NCBI GenBank assembly: GCA_032158125.1
Contig: JASKOT010000001.1
Location: 1-64,000 of the forward strand
Reading direction: 5' to 3'
DNA: 64,000 bases
DNA from: Papiliotrema nemorosa
Taxonomy: Eukaryota > Basidiomycota > Tremellomycetes > Tremellales > Rhynchogastremaceae
Each line of letters begins with the position of its first letter. The stretch's first letter is position 1. The position numbers and the translations under genes are program-made. The notes beneath the pieces are model-generated. The model ran no database searches and was not told the DNA's origin. It saw only the letters and a program-made list of their open reading frames with translations. Below are positions 48,793 to 60,159 of this stretch, piece by piece.

Positions 48793-49404
48793 TTGCGATA
48801 AAAGACACAGAGATATGGATTGGATGAGACTGACGGTGAGTAGAGATCTCTTGTGGAAAAGTACAATCACAACAGAGGATGAGGCGGCGCTGATCAGTAA
48901 TCTGTAGTGTGAGTATGATACATGAGTTTCTTTATGCCTTGGAAATCTTACTAGAGATGAGGATCGTCTTGCTTCCGCTTGCTTGGAGGTGTCTTGATGT
49001 TGAGGAAAAGCTCGCCCCTTGGATCGTGTAGTCGTTGAAGATCCGTCACTTGGATTTCTCGAGTTCGTTAGAGGGACTAGATGCGATTATAATGAGTCGA
49101 AAGTGAATGAATTGTGCGTTTGACAAACGGACAGAGGTGGAGAGGTAGAGGTGAAGAGGGAAGTGAAGAGGAAAGAAGAGGGACGGGCAGAGTCGAGTTG
49201 AGTCAACCGGTTGGGTGGCACATTTTATGACGTGGCTTTTCACGAGTGTGGCACCTTTTCGGATCCCCTTGGAGCATGATATCCGGTAAGCCGCTGAACC
49301 TGCTGAAGCTAGAGGATGCCGAGGTATGACACATGTAGCCAGAGTGCACAGCTGTAGATGCATTCTCGTCTGATGGCACAGACTACTGCGAAGCTGACCT
49401 GTGA

Positions 49405-49990
49405 GAAATACGCCCCCAGGGCTGTGAAGCCGAGGGTGGTCATTGTGCGTTTATCGTCCTAGGGCTGCAAAGCTGACCCCAGGGGAGTCGAGATGACCCC
49501 AGGGCTGTGGACCTGACGGTAGGAGGTTGATACCCGATGGCAAAGTTACACAGGTTACCGTAGGTTACCGCTAGGTTACTGTTAGAGGAGTATGAGAGGT
49601 TTCTTGGTGAGTGGACCCAGGGCTGTGGAGCTGAGGGTCGAGAGCGTGAGATAGCCATGCTTCCCAAGACCGCAGGGCGAAGCCCTGCGCGATAATGCAG
49701 CAGCGTGGCGGAGCCATGCGAGGATGTAAGACGGCAGGGCGCAGCCCTGTGCCGAGATTGCTACAGCATGGCTTCGCCATGCCTTGGCTGACGTCCGCAG
49801 GGCATCGCCCTGCGCCGAGATGAACACCTGCATGGCCTTGCCATGCCCGACTATCGCAGGGCATCGCCCTGCTCCGCGATCAAACAGCATGGCAAGCAAA
49901 CAGCACAAGCAAACAGCATGGTAAGCCATGCTGCAACCGCGGGTGCCACCCTGCCACATTGACCCCAGGGCTCTGAACTCGACCCCTTTC
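49405..49990. repeat. Dispersed CCAGGGCTGTGGAGCTGA-like motifs
   Basis: Imperfect copies of CCAGGGCTG(T/C)(G/A)(G/A)A(G/C)C(T/C)GA occur at about 49417, 49459, 49498, 49617 and 49964, and a looser one near 50871. Between 49545 and 49583 a second small motif, AGGTTACCG or AGGTTACTG, is repeated about four times. Function unknown. Confidence 0.55.
49671..49940. repeat. Array of four ~60 nt units, each with two mini-hairpins
   Basis: GCAGGGC-N3-GCCCTGC (or T) starts at 49672, 49734, 49797 and 49856, giving spacings of 62, 63 and 59 nt. Each is followed about 30 nt later by GCATGGC-N3-GCCATGC (GCGTGGC in unit 1; unit 4 has an extra half copy and an insertion). Both are 7 bp stems with 3 nt loops. 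Loops and linkers vary while stems are kept, with matching changes on both arms in most copies. The linker CGCCGAGAT is shared by units 2 and 3. The minus strand is open through the array and would read a repeat of about 20 residues, but no gene is supported. Confidence 0.8.
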
Positions 49991-50863
49991 CACCAGCAGA
50001 CCCATGACGTGTTTCGAATTCTGGGTCGGTTGCCATTGAGAATGAATTTCTGCTCGGATCACGCCACTTTGTCGACACGCTCTGTGTCAGAAGGTCAGCG
50101 CACGAGGCGTGATATGAGGTGATCATGTAAACTCCCATGGGTATGTGTCCGGCATCAGAACCTCTCACCGACATGATATCTCTGGAGCAGCGTTTCCAAC
50201 GTCAACAGTCGTGAAAGTGCAGATCAGGCGTCGACATCTCGCTCTTACCGTTGAAAGTCATCCTCAGCATCTCGATCGCCTTGTGGCCCAAAAGCCCACA
50301 ATCAATCTGGAGTGACAGACAACGCAGAGATCTGGTGTCTTGAATCCCGATTCCTAGTTCCGATTAAGAGTACATCTACCTCCTCAACGGGTCCGGGGGT
50401 CGATTCTCTATTCCTTTGAGAGATGTCCTATGTGCGGTCAGGAGCGTGCGTTGATGACATCTGGCGACCGGTTTCGGGAACGGATAGATAGAGCCGTATG
50501 CAGCTGTCAGTATTGTAGCACAGCAAAAGTGTTCCCATTGGGGAATGATCACACCGCATTGCCGAGGCATCACTGAGCTGGCCCTGTCCGCTGAGACTCT
50601 CTGAGCTCGGCTCGTGGCTAGATGTCCCATCAGTGCCTTACTGTAAGGTTCCATCAAGAAGGATCTGACGTCGACTTGTGGTTACCGGGCCAGGATCGAG
50701 AAGAGGACAGGGCGAGTTGTATCGAGGTCGACAGCATCATTTGATTCCAAAAGGACACGCCCTCTCATGAACGATTCAAACGACTTGGGGCTAAGAGGGG
50801 CCCTCAATGTCACCTAGAGCAAGCTCATAACCCTCCCCGGCAAGAGCTGAGAAAGGACGTGCA

Positions 50864-51394
50864 TCACGACCCAGGGGCTGAAAACTCCAACCTGTTGCCA
50901 GCATAATCCGTTGCAAAGAACCGAGTCGGGTACTCTTCCCCCTGTACATCAGCCAGGGCTACCCACTGGACCCACCTTGGACCCCGAGCTCTCCTTTCCC
51001 GGCTCATCACACTTGAGCGCACTCGACGCTTTCCCCGCCTGATGATGCTCCCAGATCCTATTCTGCAACGCTGCCAACCCTTCCCGTGAAGGCAAGGCGA
51101 AGCAAGGGTGCCGAGAGGACAACAACTGCGGCGAGGGATGCCCTGGTTCCTTTTCAAACGCAATGTGAATCTGAATCAGTCACAGTGGGTGATTGACCCA
51201 CCTGTTGAGGACCATCGCCTATGCGGAACCTGTCATCAGTGGGATCTCAATCTGACGCACCATCTCAAAAAATCCCTCTGCGCAGAGGGCACAGGATCGC
51301 TAGCGAAACCCAGCACCCCATTGTAAAACTCCTCTGCGAGGTGCAGCGAGCCCTCTGGGACGCAGAGATTGACGTGTTGCAATGTGATGGACAT
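50864..51394 (-). CDS. Glyoxalase/VOC-fold protein, four exons
   Basis: Small protein of the vicinal-oxygen-chelate superfamily, hidden by introns. Exon 1: MSITLQHVNLCVPEGSLHLA then EEFYNGVLGFASDPVPSAQR, the usual beta-alpha module with a first-strand histidine. Intron GTGCGT to GACAG joins W to FRIGDGPQQ. A second intron joins IHIAFEKEPGHPSPQLLSSR, HPCFALPSREGLAALQNRIW. A third joins ESSGSK to GEEYPTRFFATDYAGNRLEF, which carries the closing DxxGNxLE metal-site glutamate; TGA is at 50864-50866. All three introns are 31-35 nt and keep the frame. Likely an uncharacterised dioxygenase or glyoxalase-like enzyme. About 140 aa. Divergent from NAT1 (229 nt). Confidence 0.85.
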
Positions 51395-51623
51395 GGGGAG
51401 TGAATGTCAGAGTCTGCGGATCAGGTTGTGCCGGGGTTAATACTCTGCCGGGACCGTTGCAACTGGCTGATCATGCATGTAGAGACAATTTGAGCTGCAC
51501 ACTGAAAATGCTGGTATTATCGAACCCACACCCACTTTAGCGACATCCATGGCCGAAAGGGTCGTTCTCGAGTATGACCATTTTCCCCCTCCCATTTCCA
51601 TTTCACTTTCATCATCCAACCCC

Positions 51624-54492
51624 ATGGCCATCCCAAAACACCGACAACTCCCAGACAAGGAGCAAAAGCTCTTCAAAGAGCTATTGGCAAGTCTCCATCC
51701 CCACCTCTACTAACCCCAGACCCAGTACGAGCTGAAGCAATACAAAAAAGGGATCAAGGCTGCCGACACCATCCTCAAGAAATTCCCCAACCATGGCGAG
51801 ACGCTCGCACTCAAAGCGCTCACCCTGCACTCCTCCCTCCCCTTCCCCGCGACCGTCACCTCTCTACCCAAGCAAGAAGAAGCCGAAGCCATGGCCCGTC
51901 TGGCGGTGAAAAAGGACATCACCAGTCACATTACCTGGCACGTCCTCGGTATCCTCGCCAAAGTGAGAAAAGACTGGGAAGAGGCCAGTAGGGCGTTTGC
52001 GATGGCTCGAAAGCAAGATGCAGAAAACATCCCCCTGATCCGCGATTCCATTGCCCTCTACCTCCACACGCGACAGTACGCCCCCGCGGTAGCCGCTCGA
52101 CACCAACATTTGCTCATCCGACCCCAATTGCGGTCCTCCTGGATGGGCCTGATGGTCGCGCACCACCTCAACAATGACCCAGAGGAAGCGATCAACGTGT
52201 ACGACGGATTCACTCATGCCACTCAATCCGACGGGTTCACCGATCCGGAGCGGGCCCAAGTGTCAATGTATGTGATTCGGCTCTGCATCGACGCCAAAGA
52301 GTACGAGGATGGTCTGAGGCGTTTGGAGAGTGGACTACGGGCGGGTCATCTGAACCCCCGGGGCGAGGTGACACAGTTGAAGGGTGGGTCTGGGTGTAAT
52401 CTGACTGACTCTAGCGAAACTGCTAGAACGACTGGATCGTCAGCAAGATGCCGAGGATACCTACCGGTCGTTGCTGGAGCAAAACCCCGACAACCTGGCA
52501 TACTATCGCGGCTTTTTACGGACCAAAGGGCTGTCCCAGAACGACCCCGAATCCGTCGCCAAAATGCTGCACCACCTCGACTCGTTTGCCGAGACCTACC
52601 CTCGATCCAGCGCCCCACGGCGACTCGCTCTCGACCTCGCTTTAGGCAAGTGTTAACGTGATCGAGCTGACGACAGGCGACGAATTCAGGCATAGAGCCA
52701 AAATCTACCTCACCAACGGCCTCGAACGAGGTGTCCCCTCCCTCTTTGTCGACGTCAAAGGCGTCTACTCAAACCCCTCGCGCATGAGCATCGTCGGCGA
52801 GATACTAGAGGACATCATCTCCGCCCTCGAAACCGGCTCGAGCCTCCACAACGATGGTGAGCCCTCGCCCGACCCCACTGACCCCAGACACGACCGCACC
52901 CCCGACCACCCTCCTCTGGGCATACTACTATCACGCCCTGCACCTCTCTCACCCGCTCCATCCCAACCCTTCCCACACACGCTCCCTCGAGCTCTTGCAA
53001 AAAGCCGACGACCATACCCCGACCCTACCCGAAATCTACATGGCCAAAGCCATGGTGCTCAAACGAGCCGGCGATCCCCTCGGCGCGGCAGAAGCAATGG
53101 AAGAGGCAAGATTACTCGACGGGCAGGATCGTTTCCTCAACGGCAAGGCGGCCAAGTATTGGCTCCGAGCGGGAGAGGTGGACAAGGCGGAAAAGCTACT
53201 GTCCCTCTTTACAAAGGTGGGCCTCACCTCGGCGGGACTAATAGGTAGAAGGATATTTCCTGCGTGACCGACCTGACCGATTTGCAATGTCTATGGTTCC
53301 TGCAAGAAGAGGGAGACGCCTACAAGCGGAACGGCAATCTGGGCCTCGCGTTGAAACGATATCAAGCTCTCGCCTCGGTGCGTCTTCTACCTGACCCAGC
53401 TGAGACCAGACCTTTCAAGAGTATGAAGACGACCAGTACGATTTCCACACGTACTCTCAACGCCGAATGACCTTTTCCGCCTATACCTCGTGAGTGTGCC
53501 GCCGATCAAGCTGACTCCAGGTTGATGCGATATGAAGACCAACTCCGATCCCACCCGGCATACTTTAAAGCCTCCATCGAGGCCATAGACATCTACCTCA
53601 GAGTTCACGACGACCCAAGTCTGACCGAGGAGAAGATTAGTGAGTCTCGCCTGGGTCTGTTCTGACCCCAGCACCCGAGGAAGAAGCAGAGAGGAAAAAA
53701 GCCGCCAAAAAGGCGCAAAAGGCGGAACAAAAAGCTCGAAAGGGTAGGCCCCACCTCGATCAAGCTCACGGCAGCGGCATTGGCGAGTGGAGATAAAAAG
53801 GAAAACCAACCGGTTCCCGACGATGACCCCACCGGAGTCAAGCTGCTCAAATCAGAGACACCTCTGGATGACGCGCTCAAACTTTGGAAGCCATTGGAGA
53901 AACTCGCCTCGCAGCGGATCGAGGTGCAGACGGCTGGGTATGAGATTTTCAGAAGAAAAGGACTCTACCTCGCCGCGTTGAAATGCCTCCTCGCGGCCAA
54001 GGAGATTGACCCGGAAGACCCGACCCTACACGCTCAGATCCTCAACCTGCAAAAGGGTGGGTGTACACGTATATTGCGCTGACCCTAGTCCACTCCGACC
54101 TCCCAGAGGTCAAATCTCTCCTCGACACCTCCTTGACCGAGCTCATCACCACCACTCCGGACGATTTCAACAACGCCTACCTTGCCAAGGGCTCCTCTCC
54201 CGAGCATATCCTCGGTGCGGCTCGCGGTGTCTTGGAGATCAAAAAGGCGACCCTGCCCGACACTGCACAAGCCGTCCTGGCGGTCCTCGACCAACTCACC
54301 GACGTCCCTCCACGAGTCGCCACGTATCTCGACGCGGTGCGATTGTTACGTGAGAGTGGGGCTTCCGCCGAGCAAGTGTCCTCCTTCGAGGCCCAGATCA
54401 AGGCGCGTCTGCCCCTTGCAGAGATCTTTGCATCCGCCGAGCAGAAGAAGAAGAGGAGAGAGGGTGTGGCGGCATTGAAAGAAGAGCCATAG
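51624..54492 (+). CDS. NAT1: NatA N-terminal acetyltransferase auxiliary subunit (NAA15/Nat1)
   Basis: Large TPR scaffold that anchors the catalytic Naa10 subunit to the ribosome. The start MAIPKHRQLPDKEQKLFKEL is followed after a short intron by TQYELKQYKKGIKAADTIL, KFPNHGETLALKALTLH, KKDITSHITWHVLGILAKVR, YKEAsimilar TPR helices and DAENIPLIRDSIALYLHTRQ. Later exons give YRSLLEQNPDNLAYYRGFL, SAPRRLALDLALG, RGVPSLFVDVKGVY, LWAYYYHALHLSHPLHP, MAKAMVLKRAGDPLGAAEAM and FLQEEGDAYKRNGNLGLALK. A Lys-rich segment (EERKKAAKKAQKAEQKARKG) precedes the C-terminal helices. About 850 aa over ten or more short exons. TAG at 54490-54492 is 13 nt from the CLP1 stop. Confidence 0.92.
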
Positions 54493-54505
54493 TCATGCAT
54501 ACATC

Positions 54506-56399
54506 TCACGCCGAATCGACCCATTCAATAGAACCCGCAATGGCCACCTTGGAGGGCAATTTCCCCGGGCTGGGAGAAAGCACCGTATATTTTTTCCTCA
54601 TGGTATCAATCGCAGTACTGGGATCAGCTTGACCGTGACGTCTCGTACATGACCACAAATCCAGCGACCTCTCTCCAACCAATCTCCTCTCTATACGGCA
54701 CCTCGTCATCCCCATCCTCGACCTCGTCCATTTCCTCCTTGGCCTCTTTACGCAGCCTGTCACCCGGCACGAGATGAACCACGGCAAGGACGGTATTGAG
54801 CAGCCTGGTAATGTGGGCCGGTCCCAAAGGGTCCACCCTAGTCAGTCTTGTAGGGCTGAGTATCCTGCTCAGACCCAGAGGCAGCGCGGTCGTTGGCGCG
54901 GCATGATCTAGGATCAATCCTGCTCATCATGTCACTCACCCTCGCCGACACGTATAATGGTCAACGTCTCCCAGCCAATCTGAAACGAATACGGACTCAA
55001 CCCATTCTCCAGCCCGACCATCCTCCCCGACAAACTCTCTAGATGTTTCGGCAAGGTCGGTTCACCGTAAAAGTACCCTCGCACCTGCTGTGCGGCGAGA
55101 ATCTGACGGTACCCATCGTCCAGATCCACCGCACCTCCAGATTTGGGGATCCTCACCACCCTCAGCCCGGAGAACATTCTCGTCAGATCAATCGTCAACT
55201 TTTCATGCCCCACAACGATCAGCGTGTCCACTAGCATCAGCTCGGTCATAAACTGACGCACCCTCAAAAGTCTCGATAGCATGGGCGAGAAGGGTATATT
55301 TCGCCTTTGGGTCGTCCTTTTTCGTCCCCAATGTCGGATTCACAAACGCGCTGCTAGTGTCCACCACCGCACCACTCGCCAACACTAGCGTCAGCTTGAA
55401 ACACGACCCACCCACCCGTCGGATCCTTTTCACACCGCTCCTTCCACCTCTCGCCCATTGCATCGACCAGCTTTCTCCACACCTCGGCACCCTTGGTCGT
55501 CGGCTCGTTATGCCCATACCACCACCCCACCGTCGGAACGTCCGCGCTCAATGTGTCTGCTGCGAGGGAAGCCGGAGGAGACCCGATAGGTTGGGCGAGA
55601 TGATGGGTGGGCACCGGGTGGGAGGGAGTCGACAGGGACAATGATCCCGGGATAAGGTTGGAGGGCTGAGATCAGCGGCATACGACCTCCACTCACGCTC
55701 ATAGGGTCCAGACCGATCACTCCAGGGGTCCATCCGGATCCTGATGAAAGAGCCATGTTGATGAGATTCTTCACCACCGTCGTCTTTCCCGAGGAGGGCG
55801 GGCCGAGAACCATCACTCGGGGCCCACGAGATCGAGACCTCTTGGCGAGGATTCTCAAACGTTCCAAGGCAAGGTGCAAAGAGATCAGGGCGGGTTGTGT
55901 CGTCGAGCTCGACGTGTATTGCGAGGCGGGCAGACTCGACACTTTGGTCAGAGTCATCCTTCACTGGCCTACCTTCAATCTTTGCGGGTGTCGGCGCATA
56001 CAAGGCCGATTTGAGATGTCGAAGCAGAGGGTACCATGTGACAGGAGGGAGCTCTTCCGAGTTGATATACACCGGATCAGGAGTTTGTATCTGTGTGGTC
56101 ACGTCAGTCATGTGAGTAGGGGTAGAGTGTGAGAGATGCGACGACTTGGCTTCGCATTGAAAGGCTATGAACGTGATCATGTAGGGTAGCGGTGTGAAAT
56201 CCTGTTTAGCGACTAGACCACGACGAGACGACAGACTCACAGGATACGTGGTGTGTGAAGACGAGGGCAAGATGAAATCGCCTCTACTCACGCGGACAGC
56301 TATATTCTCATCCGACTCGAGCTCGAAACGCCATTCAGACTCAGCATCTAGATGCACAAACGTCTGCTCTTGCTGCAGACTGTCAGATGTGCTGGCCAT
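54506..56399 (-). CDS. CLP1: Polynucleotide kinase-like mRNA cleavage factor Clp1
   Basis: Subunit of cleavage factor IA in pre-mRNA 3'-end formation; animal relatives also phosphorylate RNA 5' ends. The start MASTSDSLQQEQTFVHLDAE leads to the N-terminal beta domain (SEWRFELESDENIAVRV). The central domain has the Walker A loop VMVLGPPSSGKTTVVKNLIN, then GWTPGVIGLDP. Further exons include TLIVVGHEKLTIDLTRMF, RVVRIPKSGGAVDLDDGYRQ, REYFYG-type sequence (VRGYFYGEPT), FQIGWETLTIIRVGE and NTVLAVVHL. The last exon KKYTVLSPSPGKLPSKVAI and GSIEWVDSA is the conserved C-terminal domain; TGA is at 54506-54508. The start faces UBE2W at 139 nt. Confidence 0.92.
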
Positions 56400-56538
56400 G
56401 GTGCTTTGGTAAAGGTAGGTAGAGAGTTTGACTGGCAAGGCGTTGTAGGAGGGGCGGCGATCGCCGATAACCGAAGTCGGAGGGGTGGAGGTGCATCACA
56501 AAGGGCACTCCTGTCAGCTCTCACACACCCCAACGACG

Positions 56539-57216
56539 ATGGCTAGTCTCTCAAGCAGACGCCTCAGTGAGGCCTCCGATACCCTTCGGATCGTTGCTGA
56601 CCCTTCAGTGAAGGAGCTCGGCGAGCTGAGGGCCAAGGGGACACCCCCTGGTATCGAGCTCCTCTCAGCCGACGACATGGACACTTGGCTCTTCTCCATT
56701 CAGGTCCTAGGTGAAGAGACGATATATAAAGTACGCCAGGCCACGGACACGTGCTCATTGTAGGGAGAGACATTCGCTTTAAAGATCACCTTTCCCAATC
56801 GATACCCTATAGAAGTCCCCCTAGTAGGTCATTGACATCGCCGTGACGCCTGACACCAGGTGACCTATGTATGCAACGACAAATACCAGCCCCCGGTCCA
56901 TCCACACATCTACTCCAACGGCCACATCTGTGCTTCCATCTTGGGTGGGCTCATTCCCCGGCCGAGCTCATGATAGGCACGGAATGGTCGCCTGTTCTCA
57001 CTGCTGTCGCGATATGTATCACCATGCAATCGATGCTGGCCTCCAATACCAAACGTGAAAGGTGGGTCCAACGGTGGCACCTTTGCTCACACCAGACCGG
57101 AAGGGAATGACAGATATGTGCGAAACGCCCCGACAGATTCCCGTCAAACGAGATGGATGTATGATGATGATGTGAGCAAGTCAAGTGCTCCTTCACCTAA
57201 CGCACAGACCGTCTAG
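56539..57216 (+). CDS. Ubiquitin-conjugating enzyme E2 W type
   Basis: E2 related to UBE2W, which in animals attaches ubiquitin to the alpha-amino group of disordered N-termini. The start MASLSSRRLSEASDTLRIVA is followed by KGTPPGIELLSADDMDTWLF, then GETFALKITFPNRYPIEVP, VTYVCNDKYQPPVHPHIYSN and GHICASILG. The active cysteine is that of HICASIL. A short intron joins TEWSPVLTAVAICITMQSML, then RYVRNAPTDSRQTRWMYDDD. A last intron adds TV and TAG at 57214-57216, the DDT-x ending of UBE2W. Seven or so exons. Placed between CLP1 (divergent) and the AP-1 sigma gene (convergent). Confidence 0.9.
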
Positions 57217-57367
57217 ACCTGTACCGCCCATGACGACTCGCGACGACCCTCTTTGTACTGCCTACACGACGCTTCCAACGATCTGCCTTTTCACCACGCC
57301 CTTGTCGACGGATAGACTGATAGCATTATTTCATTCCACGATGTGACAATATTGTACAGGTCCTCAT

Positions 57368-58164
57368 CTACCCTCGCAGGTTGTTTGCCAGACTGCCTAG
57401 TCGAGCGAGCGAATCCTCCGAGACCTCGGCTGCATGTCAGCGTTCCTCAAAGATAAGAACCATCCTCTGTCTCCCCGCGATCACCCACCCGGGTTCATAT
57501 CATCCCAGCGTCTTTCAGATCGATGCGAACCGACTCACCTTCCTCTATAGCATCCGATTGAGCCACCTGATATCAGTCATGACCCAAGAATCGACGCACT
57601 ATCCTCAACACAGCCTTTTTGCTAGACTCTTGCAGCTCCCCAGCGATAATCAACTCGTCCAATATCGCATATGCCTTTTGAAAGTTGAATATCAAGTCCA
57701 GCTCGCACACCTATTTGTCAGCGGTCACACTATTCCCATGACTCACATTGCCAAAATACCTATCGAGGACTTCGACATATCGGTGAATTGTCTCCAGCGT
57801 GATGAGCTCGTTGTCTCCCGGCGAGATGGAGCAGATGAAAAAGAGGGAAGCATATCGCCTATAAATGACCTTGGTGTCTGTTGTTAGCGCCGTCGAGAGG
57901 AATCCTCCGGGCCAACCTTTGTATTCGAGAAAGTTGCACATTCGTGTACGACGAGCGAGGACGAGTTGAGTGACATCCTTGACAATCTTTGCCTTTTGTT
58001 TATTGGGCAGAGTTTGGAACCATTTCGCCAGTCTCACTTTGCCTGATGATCAGCGCTCATCACTGGATAGGGCGGACGAGTTTGCCCGGGTAAAGTCGAA
58101 CGAGTTCATCACAGCGCATTTCCTACTCACCTTGCCTCGATACAAGCATCACATAGTTCATCAT
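57368..58164 (-). CDS. APS1: AP-1 clathrin adaptor small (sigma) subunit
   Basis: Small subunit of the AP-1 adaptor for Golgi-endosome clathrin vesicles. [11 protein letters not shown] joins across an intron to [40 protein letters not shown], then [74 protein letters not shown] and a fungal extension [29 protein letters not shown] before TAG at 57368-57370. [13 protein letters not shown] and the ending fit sigma-1 rather than sigma-2. About 165 aa. It acts in the same sorting route as VPS10 in this window. The start faces the IME4 start at 91 nt. Confidence 0.93.
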
Positions 58165-58255
58165 CTTGCCAAGATGCTCCTGTTGTACTATCCCCAGGAT
58201 CCGTCCGAGCTGTTGGTAAATTGTTGAAAGGAGGAGAGAGGATGTAACAAGTGAA

Positions 58256-59999
58256 ATGTCCAACGCGTCGTCTGTGGAGGTCGTCCACCTTCCCTCACTT
58301 GCCTATCTCGATGCCAGTCAGTCATATCGACCCATTTACACGGCTAGAGTTAGCCTATTGAGCCTGCATCATGCTGCAGTATCCAGCAGAAGGATCACAT
58401 TGTGCGCCTCAACACTGAAGCATTGTCGGCTGACGCTTAGCTGAAACCGCTCGCGAGCTGGATCAACTCATTCACCAAGAGACGGCCCGGACTCGCCTAC
58501 GCCGTCTGGCAGTGAGCTCGAGCTCTCGACCTCTGTTGACAGCTCAGGCAGCGAAGAGTACACCCTTCAACCCGATCTGCCCCCAAACGACGGTCGCTGC
58601 GTGTCGAGCTATCACAGAGCATTGCTCAAAAGTAGGTCCTTCTTGAATATCCTCGCACGACACCGCTTAGACTAAAGACCCATTACGAGCCGATCATCCG
58701 ACCCTGGACGGACCCCAGCCTTGGCTACTGCTCGTAAGGCCCGATCGCGTCAGACCTGACACCAGATACCTCAACTTGTGCTACGGCGAAGCCATGTTTC
58801 GAAACAACCCTTCCCTAGGAGAAGGTCCTACACCGCGAGGCGGTACCAGGGAGTGCAGGTGTGGAAGAGCTCGAAGCAGCGACTGACTCGAGATATCTCC
58901 ACTTTCAAGTCGTTCCGACCGGGGCGCAAAGACCCACACCTGCCGAGGAAGAGCTGCACTTTTCAACTCTTGTACAGCGCAAGCTCGCAGGGTATGATGC
59001 GCATGGCTGCCATACCGATAGGCCCAAAAATATCAAACAGTGGATCAATTGTGACCTAAGACAATTCGACTATTCGGTACTGGGACAGTGAGTCTCCAGG
59101 CCAGCACGACTGATACCAGGTTCCAAGTCATTGTCGCCGATCCTCCTTGGGTGAGCCGCCCCGGGGGTATATTTCGCTGACGCCCAGGACATTCACATGG
59201 CTGTTAGTTTCTCCCATCAACTCCACTCATGTTTAGCTTCCATATGGAACAATGACCGATGACGAGATGCGGCGCCTCCCCATCCCATCTCTCCAGCCCG
59301 ACTGGGGCATACTGGCACTCTGGGTGACGGGCCGAGCGATGGAACTAGGCCGCGAGCTACTCTCCTTGTGGGGCTATAAAAGGGTAGACGAGCTAGTCTG
59401 GGTCAAGGTCAATCAGCTACAGCGACTCATCCGCACCGGTCGGACTGGGCACTGGCTCAAGTGAGCCCACCCTCGGGACCATACTGATGACAGTCACACT
59501 TGCGAGCACTTGCTAATTGCGGTCAAGATGCCCAGATCGCACCCCCGTACAAAAGACATTCCCTGGGATACCGACCCTACCCTACGCGCCCTGGGTCGGG
59601 GAATTGACACCGATGTAGTCGTCGCAGAAGTCAGGTGAGTCGAGATTGTGGCAGTGTTGACACACAGGGAGACGAGCAGAAAGCCCGACGAGGTGTATGG
59701 TCTCATTGAAAGGTGCGTGGTCTCAAGTCAGTGGCACACATTGACGGTCAGACTCGTCCCAACCGGACGCAAGCTGGGTACGCAGCAGGTCGACAGAGGC
59801 ATAGGCTCATCGCAGAATTGTTCGGAAGAAAACACAACATACGGCCAGGGTGAGCCTACTACCCTCCGTCTCGCGCTAATTTTAGCTGGCTCACATTGGG
59901 CAACCAGCGTGAGTCCAAAAGTAATATACCTGCCTAATAACAGTCGGAGAGAGCCAAGTGGCAGAACCCGACTTACATCGGCGTCTGGTAGAGAGGTGA
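58256..59999 (+). CDS. IME4: mRNA N6-adenosine methyltransferase, MT-A70 family (IME4/METTL3 type)
   Basis: Catalytic m6A writer. The N-terminal exons ([57 protein letters not shown]) form a helical and cysteine-bearing leader. Next are [38 protein letters not shown] and the pre-catalytic [20 protein letters not shown]. The catalytic motif [12 protein letters not shown] (DPPW) is followed by [78 protein letters not shown] and [15 protein letters not shown]. After three short introns come [42 protein letters not shown] and [17 protein letters not shown] is at 59997-59999. About 420-450 aa; exon borders in the first 400 nt are uncertain. Confidence 0.9.
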
Positions 60000-60159
60000 G
60001 CAGATGCAGAGTCGAATTGACGTGTAGATATCCAGAGGCACAATTCAAGCTGGTACAGTGATGAGCCTATAACTCAACGAGAACAAGAGTGACATGACGA
60101 AACGACGACAACTGCATGATGGTATAGATGTGCTGGGTATATAATGCTGGATGCAACGA

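Larger units (their letters stand above)
48793..50863. other. Two-kilobase gap with short repeats, no supported gene
   Basis: The longest gene-free stretch of the window. The middle (49400-50000) carries the hairpin array and scattered copies of CCAGGGCTGTGGAGCTGA-like sequence. Frames on the minus strand at 49571-49959 and 50376-50657 are open, but the first only mirrors the repeat and the second has no likeness to any family I know. No transposase, terminal repeats or target duplication is visible. Confidence 0.5.

Noticed and set aside
49671..49940. CRISPR array
   Set aside because: Period near 60 nt would superficially fit, but the genome is eukaryotic, spacers are similar to one another and no cas gene exists.
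49582..49959. Minus-strand protein with 20-residue repeats across the hairpin array
   Set aside because: The open frame is a by-product of units near a multiple of three; lengths 62, 63 and 59 would break repeat phase, and no start context or splice model supports it.
50376..50657. Minus-strand ORF of 93 codons
   Set aside because: No domain, poor composition, no plausible neighbouring exon.
48793..50863. Transposable element
   Set aside because: No transposase or reverse transcriptase frame, terminal repeats or target duplication found by eye.
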